A stretch of 64,000 bases of DNA from Labilibaculum sp. (GCA_016342745.1 JAEINT010000003.1:1-64000), one strand, 5' to 3'. Counted from the stretch's first letter, positions 25,428 to 33,976 are shown. Numbers and translations are program-made. The notes: generated by a model not told the origin, from the sequence alone.

Positions 25428-26654
25428 ATGAATACTGTAGTAAATAAATTTTTAAAATACGTAAAGTTCGATACTGAATCAGATACTGAAACAGGTTTAA
25501 CTCCGAGTACACCAGGCCAGATGGTTTTGGCACAAGAGCTAACAAAAGAGTTAGAAGAAATGGGCTTAGAAAATGTAAGCTTAGACCCGAATGGCTATGT
25601 TATGGCCGTGCTTCCATCCAACTTGGATCATGAAGTACCTACTGTTGGCTTTGTAGCGCATATGGATACAAGCCCTGATTTTTCAGGCAAACATGTAAAA
25701 CCACAAATTTGGGAAGATTACAATGGAAATGATATTCTTCTGAATGAGGAGCAAAAGATCATTATGAAGGTTGCTGATTTTCCTGAGTTGAAACAATACA
25801 AAGGACAAACCATTATCACAACAGATGGTACCACTTTGCTTGGCGCTGATGATAAAGCTGGAGTTGCAGAAATTATGACTGCAATAGAATATTTAACTCA
25901 GCATCCTGAAATTAAGCATGGTCCAATAAAAGTTGGTTTTACACCAGATGAAGAAATTGGAAAAGGAGCTGATTTCTTTGATGTGAGAAAATTTGGAGCT
26001 GATTTTGCCTATACTTTAGATGGAGGAGAAATAGGAGAGTTGCAATATGAGAATTTTAATGCTGCTTTTGCAAAGATTTCATTCAAAGGGCGTAATGTTC
26101 ATCCAGGAATGGCAAAAGACAAAATGATTAATTCGATGTTAATTGCCAACGATTTTTTGACTCGCTTACCGCAAGAAGAGGTACCTGAAAAAACAGAAAA
26201 TTACCAAGGGTTTTATCACCTGATTTCGATGGGAGGAAGTGTTGAAAATTCAAACCTTCAATACATCATTCGTGATTTTGATATGGAAGCCTATAATGGT
26301 CGAAAGCAATTTATCGAAGCATTATGCACAGAATTTTGTGAAAAATATGGAGAGGATAGTGTAAGTCTTGAGATGACCGATCAGTATTTTAACATGCGCG
26401 AAAAAGTGGAACCTGTAAAATACATTGTTGATATTGCAGAAGAAGCAATGAAACAAGTAGGAGTGGAACCTATGATAATACCGATTAGAGGAGGAACCGA
26501 TGGAAGCCGTCTTTCCTATATGGGATTACCTTGTCCGAACATCTTCGCAGGAGGTCATAATTTTCATGGAAGATTTGAGTATGTTCCTGTAGAGTCGATG
26601 CAAAAAGCAGTTGATGTAATATTGAAAGTTGTCGAATTGGTTTCGAAACGATAA
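25428..26654 (+). CDS. pepT: peptidase T (tripeptide aminopeptidase)
   Basis: A 408-residue M20 metallopeptidase. Zinc and catalytic residues lie in the expected motifs: the first His-x-Asp in [12 protein letters not shown], the bridging Asp in LLGADDKAG, the general base Glu in [10 protein letters not shown], and the final His in [25 protein letters not shown] is specific to PepT. It releases the N-terminal residue of tripeptides in the cytoplasm. The gene stands alone, between two hairpin terminators. Confidence 0.95.
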   Translation: MNTVVNKFLKYVKFDTESDTETGLTPSTPGQMVLAQELTKELEEMGLENVSLDPNGYVMAVLPSNLDHEVPTVGFVAHMDTSPDFSGKHVKPQIWEDYNGNDILLNEEQKIIMKVADFPELKQYKGQTIITTDGTTLLGADDKAGVAEIMTAIEYLTQHPEIKHGPIKVGFTPDEEIGKGADFFDVRKFGADFAYTLDGGEIGELQYENFNAAFAKISFKGRNVHPGMAKDKMINSMLIANDFLTRLPQEEVPEKTENYQGFYHLISMGGSVENSNLQYIIRDFDMEAYNGRKQFIEALCTEFCEKYGEDSVSLEMTDQYFNMREKVEPVKYIVDIAEEAMKQVGVEPMIIPIRGGTDGSRLSYMGLPCPNIFAGGHNFHGRFEYVPVESMQKAVDVILKVVELVSKR

Positions 26655-26676
26655 GTTTTTACTATATATTATAAGG

Positions 26677-26706
26677 AAAGGCAGCCAATATGGTTGCCTT
26701 TTTTAT
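26677..26706. terminator. bidirectional terminator between pepT and hxlR-type gene
   Basis: 11-bp stem AAAGGCAGCCA/TGGTTGCCTTT (26677-26687 with 26691-26701) with T on the plus side, between convergent genes. A nearly identical hairpin occurs at 28177-28201. Confidence 0.8.
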
Positions 26707-27017
26707 TCCATCAATTTTTCAAACCTTCTACCACCTAAAAACATGGCTTTTAAAATTGGATGAATCTCCTTGCCTAAATAGGTAAGGCTGTATTCAACTT
26801 TCGGTGGAACTTCAGGGTAAACTTTACGGGTTACCAAACCATCTTCTTCCAATTCTTTTAGATTTTTACTAAGCATTCTGTCGCTGATATCCGGTAAGAG
26901 TTTCACCAATTCGTTATAACGTTTGGTGCCCTGCATCAAATGCAAAATGATAGTAGCTTTTCGCTTCCCTTTAATGTAGTTGATGAACGTATCGATGGGA
27001 CAATCTCCTTTTTTCAA
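26703..27017 (-). CDS. HxlR-family transcriptional regulator (TTG start)
   Basis: A 104-residue winged-helix regulator of the HxlR type. The conserved N-terminal Cys-Pro (GDCPIDTF) is followed by IILHLMQGTKRYNELVKLLP, the recognition region ISDRMLSKNLKELEEDGLV, and the wing VEYSLTYLGKEIHPIL. The frame has no ATG between the upstream stop and the conserved motif, so TTG at 27017 is the only reasonable start. It is divergent from the acuI-like oxidoreductase. HxlR regulators often control the adjacent divergent gene and sense electrophiles through the Cys, so local control is a fair inference. Confidence 0.85.
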   Translation of the reverse strand: MKKGDCPIDTFINYIKGKRKATIILHLMQGTKRYNELVKLLPDISDRMLSKNLKELEEDGLVTRKVYPEVPPKVEYSLTYLGKEIHPILKAMFLGGRRFEKLME

Positions 27018-27091
27018 AATAAAAAAGTTTTTATGTGTTGATAATCAGTAAAACCGAACAAAATGTTAGTAAGCATACAAAGTGTAAGTTA

Positions 27092-27122
27092 TTGATTGAT
27101 AATATAAATACATGTAGCTTTG
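27092..27122 (+). promoter_or_regulatory. promoter of the acuI-like gene (TTG-N20-TAGCTTTG)
   Basis: TTG at 27092-27094 and TAGCTTTG at 27115-27122 match the Bacteroidota consensus, giving a leader of about 25 bases. An HxlR operator would be expected to overlap this region. Confidence 0.6.
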
Positions 27123-27153
27123 TTGCAAGATAAGAATTTAATTAGGATAAGAA

Positions 27154-28152
27154 ATGGATAGCAAAAGAGAATTTAAAGCACTACGAATTTACGAAGAAGA
27201 AGGCAAATTCATTAGACGAATTGAGAAGCGGAAAATTGAAGATCTTCCGGAAGGTGAGGTAATCGTGAATGTGAAGTACTCCTCTTTAAATTTTAAAGAT
27301 GCACTTTCAGTTTCTGGAAACAAAGGAGTAACAAGAAAATATCCACATACTCCAGGTATTGATGCCGCTGGAATTGTAGAACATTCGACTAGTGAAAAGT
27401 TCAAGATTGGTGATGAAGTGATTGTGACCAGTTATGATTTGGGTATGAACACCGATGGTGGTTTTTCAGAATACATTCGTATTCCGGAGTCATGGGTAGT
27501 TGCAATGCCAAAAGAGTTGGACCTTAAGCAAGCCATGATTTACGGTACGGCTGGATTTACAGCAGCTCTATCGGTATATAGATTGCTTTCTGCTGGACAA
27601 ACTCCGGAGATGGGGCCAATAGTTGTGACTGGAGCTTTAGGAGGTGTAGGAAGTATTGCAATTGCTATTCTATCATCCTTAGGTTTTGAAGTAATTGCTG
27701 CGACCTCTGAAAATGATGGAGGTGAAGAGGAATTACATGAACTAGGAGCTGCTTCAAGAATTTCTCGTGAAATTTCCGATGATCAATCAGGAAGACCATT
27801 GTTGAAGCCACTTTGGGCAGGAGCTATTGATGTAGTGGGAGGAAATACTCTACATACTCTATTGAAAGCTTGCAAACCAATGGGGAATGTGACTTGTTGT
27901 GGTAATATTGGTTCTGGTGATTTAGCAATGACGGTTTATCCTTTCATTTTGAATGGAATTAGCTTAATTGGTATCGATTCTCAAAAATGCCCAATGGAAT
28001 TGCGCCAAAAAGTTTGGGATAAATTAGCTTCAGAATGGAATGTATACAATAATAAAGAACAGGTAATAGAATCATCCTTAGAAGAGTTAGCTACCTATAT
28101 CGATTTAATGTTGACAAAGAAAAGCCGAGGTCGAGTAATTGTGAAATTATAG
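27154..28152 (+). CDS. YhdH/AcuI-family NADPH quinone/acryloyl-CoA reductase
   Basis: A 332-residue medium-chain dehydrogenase/reductase without zinc ligands. YSSLNFKDALSVSGNKGVTRKYPHTPGIDAAG is the YhdH/YhfP family signature region (residues ~47-78), and the nucleotide-binding segment is VVTGALGGVGSIAIAILSSLGF. Members reduce quinones or activated alkenes; AcuI reduces acryloyl-CoA to propionyl-CoA. With three propionyl/methylmalonyl-CoA systems in this window the AcuI role is attractive, but sequence alone does not separate it from a general detoxifying reductase. The divergent HxlR gene is its likely regulator. Confidence 0.82.
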   Translation: MDSKREFKALRIYEEEGKFIRRIEKRKIEDLPEGEVIVNVKYSSLNFKDALSVSGNKGVTRKYPHTPGIDAAGIVEHSTSEKFKIGDEVIVTSYDLGMNTDGGFSEYIRIPESWVVAMPKELDLKQAMIYGTAGFTAALSVYRLLSAGQTPEMGPIVVTGALGGVGSIAIAILSSLGFEVIAATSENDGGEEELHELGAASRISREISDDQSGRPLLKPLWAGAIDVVGGNTLHTLLKACKPMGNVTCCGNIGSGDLAMTVYPFILNGISLIGIDSQKCPMELRQKVWDKLASEWNVYNNKEQVIESSLEELATYIDLMLTKKSRGRVIVKL

Positions 28153-28176
28153 ATGTTTCAACTCTATTTGAATAGT

Positions 28177-28206
28177 AAAGGCAGCCTATATGGTTGCCTT
28201 TTTTGA
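28177..28206 (+). terminator. terminator after the acuI-like gene
   Basis: Stem AAAGGCAGCC/GGTTGCCTTT (28177-28186 with 28192-28201) followed by TTTTT. It is almost identical to the hairpin 1500 bases upstream. Confidence 0.85.
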
Positions 28207-28298
28207 TATGAGTGAATAAAAAGATTTCTATATTGGTAGGGTATTAAGATTGAAATAATCTTTAGATAAGGACAATAATACTCTAGAATAGATATAAT

Positions 28299-28751
28299 AT
28301 GAAATCACTAATAATCGCAGTACTAAGTCTACTTGCTATTTCTTGCCAGCAAAATCCATTATCGAATCTTGAATTTTTGGAAGGAACCTGGAAAGTCGAA
28401 GATAAAGAGAGCTATGAAGTTTGGGAACGAGTTAGTACGAGCGAACTAAAAGGTTATTCCTATAAATTGATTGATGAGGAAAAGAAGGTTTCAGAAACAC
28501 TTCAGATTGTATTCGAGAATGGATCGATTGTTTATCGCGCAACTGTTCCCAATCAAAATGAAGGAGCAACTGTCAGTTTCACCTTAAATGAATCAATAGA
28601 TTCTTGTTTCTCCTTTGAAAATAAGAAGCACGACTTTCCTCAAAAAATTCAATACAAGAAATTCTCAGAACAGGAAATTCATATTAATGTGTTGGGAGAG
28701 GATGACAAAGGTTTTTCTTTCAGTATGGTGAAGGAAGAAACGATAGATTAA
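28299..28751 (+). CDS. DUF6265-family lipoprotein
   Basis: A 150-residue lipoprotein with signal peptide LIIAVLSLLAISC (lipid Cys16). The mature part begins LEFLEGTWKVEDKESYEVWE and continues with the lipocalin-like pattern of the DUF6265 family: EFLxGxW, then YEVWE, and later KKHDFPQKIQY. It is probably a small beta-barrel facing the periplasm; the function is unknown. It may be expressed alone: a terminator precedes it and a promoter-like box for the next gene follows. Confidence 0.7.
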   Translation: MKSLIIAVLSLLAISCQQNPLSNLEFLEGTWKVEDKESYEVWERVSTSELKGYSYKLIDEEKKVSETLQIVFENGSIVYRATVPNQNEGATVSFTLNESIDSCFSFENKKHDFPQKIQYKKFSEQEIHINVLGEDDKGFSFSMVKEETID

Positions 28752-28823
28752 TCTTTAGTTCATGTCACTGCTGAAAAATTCTTCTATTTTGCAGAAGAGA
28801 TGATATTCTATGCATCTTTTCCT

Positions 28824-28831
28824 TAAATTTG
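28824..28831 (+). promoter_or_regulatory. -7 box directly before pabB
   Basis: TAAATTTG ends only 4 bases before the ATG at 28836, so transcription from it would begin at or next to the start codon. The mRNA could be leaderless, or the match could be fortuitous. Confidence 0.3.
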
Positions 28832-28835
28832 CCGC

Positions 28836-30146
28836 ATGCGAAAAAGGCTTACTTTCCACATATCCGATACCCAGAAATTTAAAGAGCAATTATTGTTCTG
28901 GAGCAAGAAGTTCGAATACGTAAGTATACTCGATAGCCATGATGTAAATCAAAAGGCAAACTCGAAAAAGGAGTACAATACTTACGAACTAATTGCAGGT
29001 ATTGATTCTCTTCAGCTTATTGAACCAGAGAAAGATTGTTTTGAAACCTTTAAAAAAGAGCTTGATCATGCAAAAGATTGGTGGTTTGGCTATTTGGGTT
29101 ACGATCTTAAAAATGAGATTGAAAATCTGAATTCAGATAATCTAGATGGCTTAAAAATGCCGAAAATGAATTTTTTTCGTCCGCGTTGGGTTTTCATATT
29201 AGATGTTGATACTTTACTAGTTCACTATTTCGATGAGGAGTTTACGGAAGAGGAAATTTATAATTTGGTAAATGAGCTTCAAAAGCTGAGCATACCAGAA
29301 GAGAAGAAAGTAAATGTAGCCGAAATTAATTCGCGCATTAGCAGAAATGAATATTTGCAGGCAGTTCAGCAATTGAAAGAACATATCCGAAGAGGAGATA
29401 TTTACGAAGTGAATTTTTGCCAGGAGTTTTATGTAGAAGAAGCTTACATTCGACCACGACAAACCTATCGTAAATTAATGCAGGTTTCGCCAACTCCTTA
29501 TTCCTGTCTGTACTGCATGGGCAATAAATTTCTGTTATCCGCTAGTCCTGAGAGGTACATTAAAAAGGTAGGTAAGAAAATTATATCACAGCCAATTAAA
29601 GGCACTGCAAAAAGGGGTACAACGCAAGAGGAAGATCAACAGATAAAAGAGCATTTGTATACTGATCCAAAGGAAAGAGCTGAAAATATCATGATTGTTG
29701 ATCTGGTTCGTAATGATTTGTCGAAAACAGCAGAAAAAGGATCTGTAGTTGTTGAAGAATTATGTGGGATTTATTCTTTTCCGCAAGTGCATCAAATGAT
29801 ATCAACTGTTGTATCTGACTTGAGAGATGATGTTCATTTTGTAGAGGCCATTCGCCAGAGTTTTCCAATGGGATCGATGACTGGCGCACCTAAAGTACGA
29901 GCCATGAAGCTAATTGAGAAATACGAATCGACTAAGCGAGGTTTGTTTTCTGGAGCAGTTGGTTACATTACTCCCGAAGGAGATTTTGATTTTAATGTGG
30001 TGATTCGAAGCATACAATACAATGCATTAAATAATTACCTGTCCTTTATGGTTGGTGGGGCAATTACAATGCAATCCGATCCTGAAAAGGAGTATGAGGA
30101 ATGCATGTTAAAAGCAAAAGCCATTATGAAAGTGTTAAAAGACTAA
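28836..30146 (+). CDS. pabB: aminodeoxychorismate synthase component I (PabB-type, chorismate-binding)
   Basis: A 436-residue chorismate-utilising enzyme of the anthranilate synthase I/PabB group. Landmarks are the catalytic-region PIKGTAKRGTTQEED, HLYTDPKERAENIMIVDLVRNDL, and the C-terminal PMGSMTGAPKVRAMKLIEKYE. The ordering and short N-terminal region suit PabB, which with a glutaminase makes aminodeoxychorismate for folate. PIKGT, with the lysine that forms the covalent intermediate in PabB, supports this over TrpE. tilS follows 52 bases downstream on the same strand. Confidence 0.88.
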   Translation: MRKRLTFHISDTQKFKEQLLFWSKKFEYVSILDSHDVNQKANSKKEYNTYELIAGIDSLQLIEPEKDCFETFKKELDHAKDWWFGYLGYDLKNEIENLNSDNLDGLKMPKMNFFRPRWVFILDVDTLLVHYFDEEFTEEEIYNLVNELQKLSIPEEKKVNVAEINSRISRNEYLQAVQQLKEHIRRGDIYEVNFCQEFYVEEAYIRPRQTYRKLMQVSPTPYSCLYCMGNKFLLSASPERYIKKVGKKIISQPIKGTAKRGTTQEEDQQIKEHLYTDPKERAENIMIVDLVRNDLSKTAEKGSVVVEELCGIYSFPQVHQMISTVVSDLRDDVHFVEAIRQSFPMGSMTGAPKVRAMKLIEKYESTKRGLFSGAVGYITPEGDFDFNVVIRSIQYNALNNYLSFMVGGAITMQSDPEKEYEECMLKAKAIMKVLKD

Positions 30147-30198
30147 GGATTTCTTAACTTTATAATTCTTATTAATCGATTACCTTAATTTCTAATTC

Positions 30199-31521
30199 AT
30201 GCTTCGTAAGCTAGTTCGTTTTGTAGAGGAAGAAAAATTGTTTTATCGCGACGAAAAAATATTAGTGGCAGTAAGCGGTGGAGTAGATTCTGTCGGATTG
30301 CTCGATTTACTATGCAAAATGGAGGTAGAATGTGGTGTTGCTCATTGCAATTTTCACTTAAGAGATGAAGAATCGGATGGAGATTTTGAATTTGTGAAAG
30401 AATTGGCTGAGCAGCGTGGTTTGCCTTTCTATTCTCAAGATTTTGACACAAAAAAATATGCTGCGGAAAATAAGATTTCTATTGAAATGGCAGCACGCGA
30501 TTTACGCTACAATTGGTTCGAACAAATTCGGAAGAATTTCCAATATAAATACATTGCCGTTGGGCATCATGCCGATGATGTTGCGGAAACAATCTTAATT
30601 AATTTGGCTCGCGGTACAGGAATTCACGGATTGTCGGGAATAAAGTCGAAGTTAGGAAAGATTGTTCGTCCCTTGTTACCTTTTACGAGAAAGCAATTGC
30701 TTGAATATTCAGAAGACAATTCGCTTAATTTCCGTGAAGATTCGACCAATGCAGAAACAGATTTTGTGCGAAATAAAATTCGCCATCAAATAATGCCAGT
30801 CTTGGAAGAGATTAATCCAGCCATTCGAAATACCATGACCGAAAATGTTCGCCGTTTTCGTGATGTGGAACAAATTTACAATGAGGTTATTGAGAAGAAT
30901 CGCGATGAGTTAATTATAAATAGACGTAAAGATTTATTGATATCTATTTCGAAATTAGAGAAGGTAACTGCTCCTATTTCTCATCTGTTTGAAATTTTAT
31001 CGCCGTATGGTTTTCATCATCGAGATGTGAAGAATATTGCTGATGCAATTAAGGGAATTTCAGGTAAACTTTTCTATTCGTCTACACATCAGGTTTTGCG
31101 AGACCGTGAATTTTTAATTCTTTCGGAGATTTCTGAAAACGATAAGCAAGAATATTCAATTTCGGAAGAAGTTTCTGTATTGGACTCACCATTTAGCATG
31201 AAATTATCTTTTCAGGATAGAACATCAAGTTTTCGTTTTCCTAGGGATTTAAAAATTGCCTCTTTCGATGCCAATAAATTAAAATTTCCATTAAAGTTGA
31301 GGAAATGGCAAGAAGGTGATGCTTTTCGCCCAATTGGGATGAAAGGGAATAAGAAACTATCTGATTTTTTCATCGACCAGAAATTTTCAATTCAGGAAAA
31401 AGAAAACACCTGGCTACTGTGTTCAGGAAGCAAAATTATTTGGGTTGTTGGTCATCGAATGGATGATCGCGTTAAAATTACCGATGAAACCACAAAAATT
31501 TATCGATTGGAATTGGTCTAA
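30199..31521 (+). CDS. tilS: tRNA(Ile)-lysidine synthetase
   Basis: A 440-residue PP-loop protein. SGGVDS is at residues 26-31, followed by the TilS landmarks CNFHLRDEESDGDFEFV, GHHADDVAETILINLARGTG, and REDSTNAETDFVRNKIRH. The C-terminal half (LRKWQEGDAFRPIGMKGNKKLSDFFIDQK) is the TilS C-terminal tRNA-binding domain. It converts the wobble cytidine of tRNA-Ile(CAU) to lysidine and is normally essential. A REP-like repeat begins only 8 bases after its stop. Confidence 0.95.
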   Translation: MLRKLVRFVEEEKLFYRDEKILVAVSGGVDSVGLLDLLCKMEVECGVAHCNFHLRDEESDGDFEFVKELAEQRGLPFYSQDFDTKKYAAENKISIEMAARDLRYNWFEQIRKNFQYKYIAVGHHADDVAETILINLARGTGIHGLSGIKSKLGKIVRPLLPFTRKQLLEYSEDNSLNFREDSTNAETDFVRNKIRHQIMPVLEEINPAIRNTMTENVRRFRDVEQIYNEVIEKNRDELIINRRKDLLISISKLEKVTAPISHLFEILSPYGFHHRDVKNIADAIKGISGKLFYSSTHQVLRDREFLILSEISENDKQEYSISEEVSVLDSPFSMKLSFQDRTSSFRFPRDLKIASFDANKLKFPLKLRKWQEGDAFRPIGMKGNKKLSDFFIDQKFSIQEKENTWLLCSGSKIIWVVGHRMDDRVKITDETTKIYRLELV

Positions 31522-31529
31522 TTTAAGGT

Positions 31530-31658
31530 AAATGATATTTCGGTGCGCTGCACCTCCTTTTGGCGACAAGCGTAAATTACTACAAATAGTAGGGTACTCT
31601 GTACCCTATTTACATGATTACAATTGTTTAAATAAAGTTTCAGATTCCTGCTTGCGTC
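31530..31658 (+). repeat. REP-like repeat, left copy, flanking the transposase
   Basis: About 129 bases with clear similarity to 32262-32384 on the other side of the transposase gene; both start AAATGATATTTCG and end near GTTTCAG...GCTTGC. It contains two perfect hairpins: GGTGC-GCT-GCACC (31542-31554) and TAGGGTAC-TCT-GTACCCTA (31590-31608). Hairpins with 3-base loops next to a Y1 transposase gene are typical of REP/RAYT systems. Confidence 0.75.
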
Positions 31659-31757
31659 ATTTTATTGTTGCGAACCACCGATAATATTTGTATGAATTAA
31701 ATTAACATGCAAACAAAGTTGCTGCAAACCGCTATATCCAGGATTAATAATTCTTTT

Positions 31758-31790
31758 CATTATCTTACATAGATAAAATATAAGATAATG
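31758..31790 (+). promoter_or_regulatory. hairpin covering the transposase start codon
   Basis: Perfect 10-bp inverted repeat CATTATCTTA (31758-31767) / TAAGATAATG (31781-31790). The second arm ends in the ATG at 31788. In mRNA the stem would bury the start codon and its upstream region, which would restrain transposase translation. Confidence 0.5.
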
Positions 31791-32267
31791 GGAGACACTT
31801 ATACTCAAGCTTACTTTCATTTGGTTTTTGCTGTGCAAAACAGAAAATCATTGATTGATGAATCATGGAAACCAGATTTGGAGAAATACATCACAGCTAT
31901 TGTTAAAAATCAAGGTCACAAATTAATTGCCATTGGTTCAATGCCTGATCATATTCATATTTTAATTGGTTATTCTGTGAAGCAAACAATCCCAGATTTG
32001 GTGAATATTATAAAAACTTCTAGTAATCAATGGATAAAAGAGAAAGGATTTACCGCTTTTAGATTTAGTTGGCAAAATGGATATGGTGCTTTTTCTCACT
32101 CACGTTCTCAAATAGATAGGGTAGCTAAATATGTATTAAAACAAGAGAAACATCATTCTAAGAAAACTTTTAAAGCGGAATATATTGGTATTCTTAAAAG
32201 AGTTCAAATCGAATTTAAGAACGAATACTTATTTGATTTTATTGAAGAAAACCTTGATGTAAAATGA
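31788..32267 (+). CDS. REP-associated tyrosine transposase / IS200-family TnpA-like Y1 transposase
   Basis: A 159-residue HUH single-strand transposase. The metal-binding His-x-His is HIH (residues 55-57, in SMPDHIHIL), and the likely nucleophile is Tyr115 in YVLKQ, matching the Y-x-x-x-Q pattern. The N-terminal YFHLVFAVQNRKSLID is typical of the group. The protein is full length with no disrupted motif. Flanking repeats contain REP-like hairpins. It would nick and rejoin single-stranded DNA at such hairpins. The gene stop overlaps the beginning of the right-hand repeat copy. Confidence 0.88.
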   Translation: MGDTYTQAYFHLVFAVQNRKSLIDESWKPDLEKYITAIVKNQGHKLIAIGSMPDHIHILIGYSVKQTIPDLVNIIKTSSNQWIKEKGFTAFRFSWQNGYGAFSHSRSQIDRVAKYVLKQEKHHSKKTFKAEYIGILKRVQIEFKNEYLFDFIEENLDVK

Positions 32268-32384
32268 TATTTCGTTGTGCTGCTCCTTTTTGTTGCTTCA
32301 AGCGTAAATTACTGCAAATAGTAGGGGACTCTGTACCCTATTTATGTAATTATCGAAATAAAGTTTCAGGTTTTTGCTTGCTTC
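32262..32384 (+). repeat. REP-like repeat, right copy, flanking the transposase
   Basis: Diverged direct copy of 31530-31658. The second hairpin, TAGGGGAC-TCT-GTACCCTA (32322-32340), has one mismatch, and the first is degraded (GTTGTGCTGCTCC). Two further GGTGC/GCACC hairpins follow at 32394-32406 and 32444-32456. Confidence 0.7.
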
Positions 32385-32552
32385 TTTTTTAACGGTGCGG
32401 AGCACCAATTCTATTTGTAGCTAATTGTAAGATAATAGACCAAGGTGCAGCGCACCGCAATCTCTTCTTAATTACGATCGGCTTAAATTTAAAATATGCC
32501 TACTATTTTATAAATTAGACCATTCAATAACTCACTAACCCAAAACCCAATT

Positions 32553-33638
32553 ATGAATTCAATCAAAAAAGGCATCTCTATTTGTCTGTTTTTACTTATC
32601 TCAGGATTCACATTTGCTCAATCTGGCACCCTAGTGAAAGAAGAGCTTGATGGACTTAAGAAGTACAATGAAAATTTAGATCATCGAATAGATCGTTTAC
32701 AAAAAATGGTTGATGATTTGATTTGGTTCGAGCGCGTAGGAGACGTGGCACACATTGATAAATTATACATTTACGGACCACCAAAATGGAAAGAAAAGAA
32801 CCCAACTGCAAAAGGTGCTGGAAATCCTGTAAAGTTCTGGACTTATGTGTTTGTTCCAAAAAATATTGATGTAAATAAGAAATATCCACTCATGGTATTA
32901 CCACATGGTGGTGTACATGGCGATTTCACTACCTATTATACCCACATTGTACGTGAATTAATTGCACAAGGCTACGTTGTTGTAGCTGCAGAATATAGAG
33001 GTAGCACAGGCTATGGAAAAGGACATTACGAGAAGATTGATTATGGTGGATTAGAGAATGAAGATGTTTATGCAAGTCGAAATTACATGATAGAAAATTA
33101 TGATTTTGTTGATGAAAATCGAGTGGGAATTATGGGCTGGAGTCATGGAGGAATGATTACCCTATTTAATTTATTCAACCATCCGAATGATTACAAAGTT
33201 GGTTTTGCAGGAGTTCCTGTAAGTGATTTGGTTGCGAGAATGGGCTACATGACACAAAGCTATCGAGATTTATACTCTGCCGATTACCATATTGGCAAAA
33301 CTGCGAATGATAACATTGCCGAATATCGCCGTCGATCACCAGCATGGAACACACATAAATTTCAAAATACACCTTTGTTGATTCATACAAATACCATCGA
33401 TGATGATGTGAATGTACTAGAAGTTGAACACCTGATTAAATCCTTAAAGGCAGATGGCAAAAAGTTTGAATACGAAATTTTCCAAGCTGTGCCGGGTGGG
33501 CATTCTTTCGACCGAATGGATACTAAAAAGGCGAAAGAAATTCGTGTGAAGATCTATAAATTTCTGGCTAAACAATTGAAGCCAAATCAACCAATAAATT
33601 CCGTAAAGGAATTGCAAAAAGTTGGATATCGCTTTTAA
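32553..33638 (+). CDS. secreted alpha/beta hydrolase, prolyl-oligopeptidase (S9) family
   Basis: A 361-residue protein with a signal peptide (GISICLFLLISGFTFAQ). The alpha/beta-hydrolase fold shows PLMVLPHGG (oxyanion region), EYRGSTGYGKGHY (an S9 signature), nucleophile Ser197 in GIMGWSHGGM, acid Asp in NTIDDDVNV (residues ~283-285) and His317 in VPGGHSFD. It lacks the large beta-propeller of full S9 peptidases, so it may act on small peptides or esters. Likely periplasmic. The gene stands alone and ends at a shared terminator. Confidence 0.82.
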   Translation: MNSIKKGISICLFLLISGFTFAQSGTLVKEELDGLKKYNENLDHRIDRLQKMVDDLIWFERVGDVAHIDKLYIYGPPKWKEKNPTAKGAGNPVKFWTYVFVPKNIDVNKKYPLMVLPHGGVHGDFTTYYTHIVRELIAQGYVVVAAEYRGSTGYGKGHYEKIDYGGLENEDVYASRNYMIENYDFVDENRVGIMGWSHGGMITLFNLFNHPNDYKVGFAGVPVSDLVARMGYMTQSYRDLYSADYHIGKTANDNIAEYRRRSPAWNTHKFQNTPLLIHTNTIDDDVNVLEVEHLIKSLKADGKKFEYEIFQAVPGGHSFDRMDTKKAKEIRVKIYKFLAKQLKPNQPINSVKELQKVGYRF

Positions 33639-33652
33639 AGGAGACGAAATTG

Positions 33653-33690
33653 AAAAAGAGCTTGTTCATAATTGGACAAGCTCTTTTTTT
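33653..33690. terminator. terminator between the S9 hydrolase and the small unknown gene
   Basis: Perfect 13-bp stem AAAAAGAGCTTGT/ACAAGCTCTTTTT (33653-33665 with 33676-33688) between convergent genes, T-rich on the plus side. Confidence 0.88.
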
Positions 33691-33703
33691 ATACAAGAGT
33701 TTT

Positions 33704-33976
33704 TTAAGCTTCTACTTCCTGCAGTAAACGTTCTTTTAAATTTTTCAGGAGTGCTTTTTTTACTTTACGTGGTTTCTCAGCACTAATTTCTTCGAGAGCA
33801 GTAAGGGCAAGATTGCCAATTTCGTATAAACCAACAGGATTTTTGTCGTTGTTATAACTGGCGATAACATACTCTAGTTTTGCTTTTACTTCATCGTAAG
33901 CTGAGTTTCCTGGTTTGTTAAGGCAAACCAATACTTCGTGGCAAACATCTCTAAGTTCTTCGTTTTTCTGATTCAT
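33704..33976 (-). CDS. small conserved hypothetical protein
   Basis: A 90-residue soluble, mostly helical protein, basic toward the C-terminus (KPRKVKKALLKNLKERL). A central segment, NNDKNPVGLYEIGNLAL, looks like a conserved core. There is no signal peptide, membrane helix or recognised motif. I believe similar short proteins occur in many Bacteroidota but know no function. The gene appears monocistronic. The clean start, good codon use and shared terminator support it as real. Confidence 0.6.
   Translation of the reverse strand: MNQKNEELRDVCHEVLVCLNKPGNSAYDEVKAKLEYVIASYNNDKNPVGLYEIGNLALTALEEISAEKPRKVKKALLKNLKERLLQEVEA

Larger units (their letters stand above)
31541..32457 (+). mobile_element. 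REP-associated (RAYT/IS200-like) transposase unit with inverted GGTGC hairpin ends
   Basis: The unit runs from the hairpin CGGTGCGCTGCACC (31541-31554) to its exact 14-base reverse complement GGTGCAGCGCACCG (32444-32457). It encloses the Y1 transposase gene and two diverged direct repeats. A fourth hairpin, GGTGC-GGA-GCACC, lies at 32394-32406. The boundaries are inferred from these palindromes; no target duplication is expected for this class. Probably a RAYT locus whose REP sequences are dispersed elsewhere in the genome. Confidence 0.6.
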
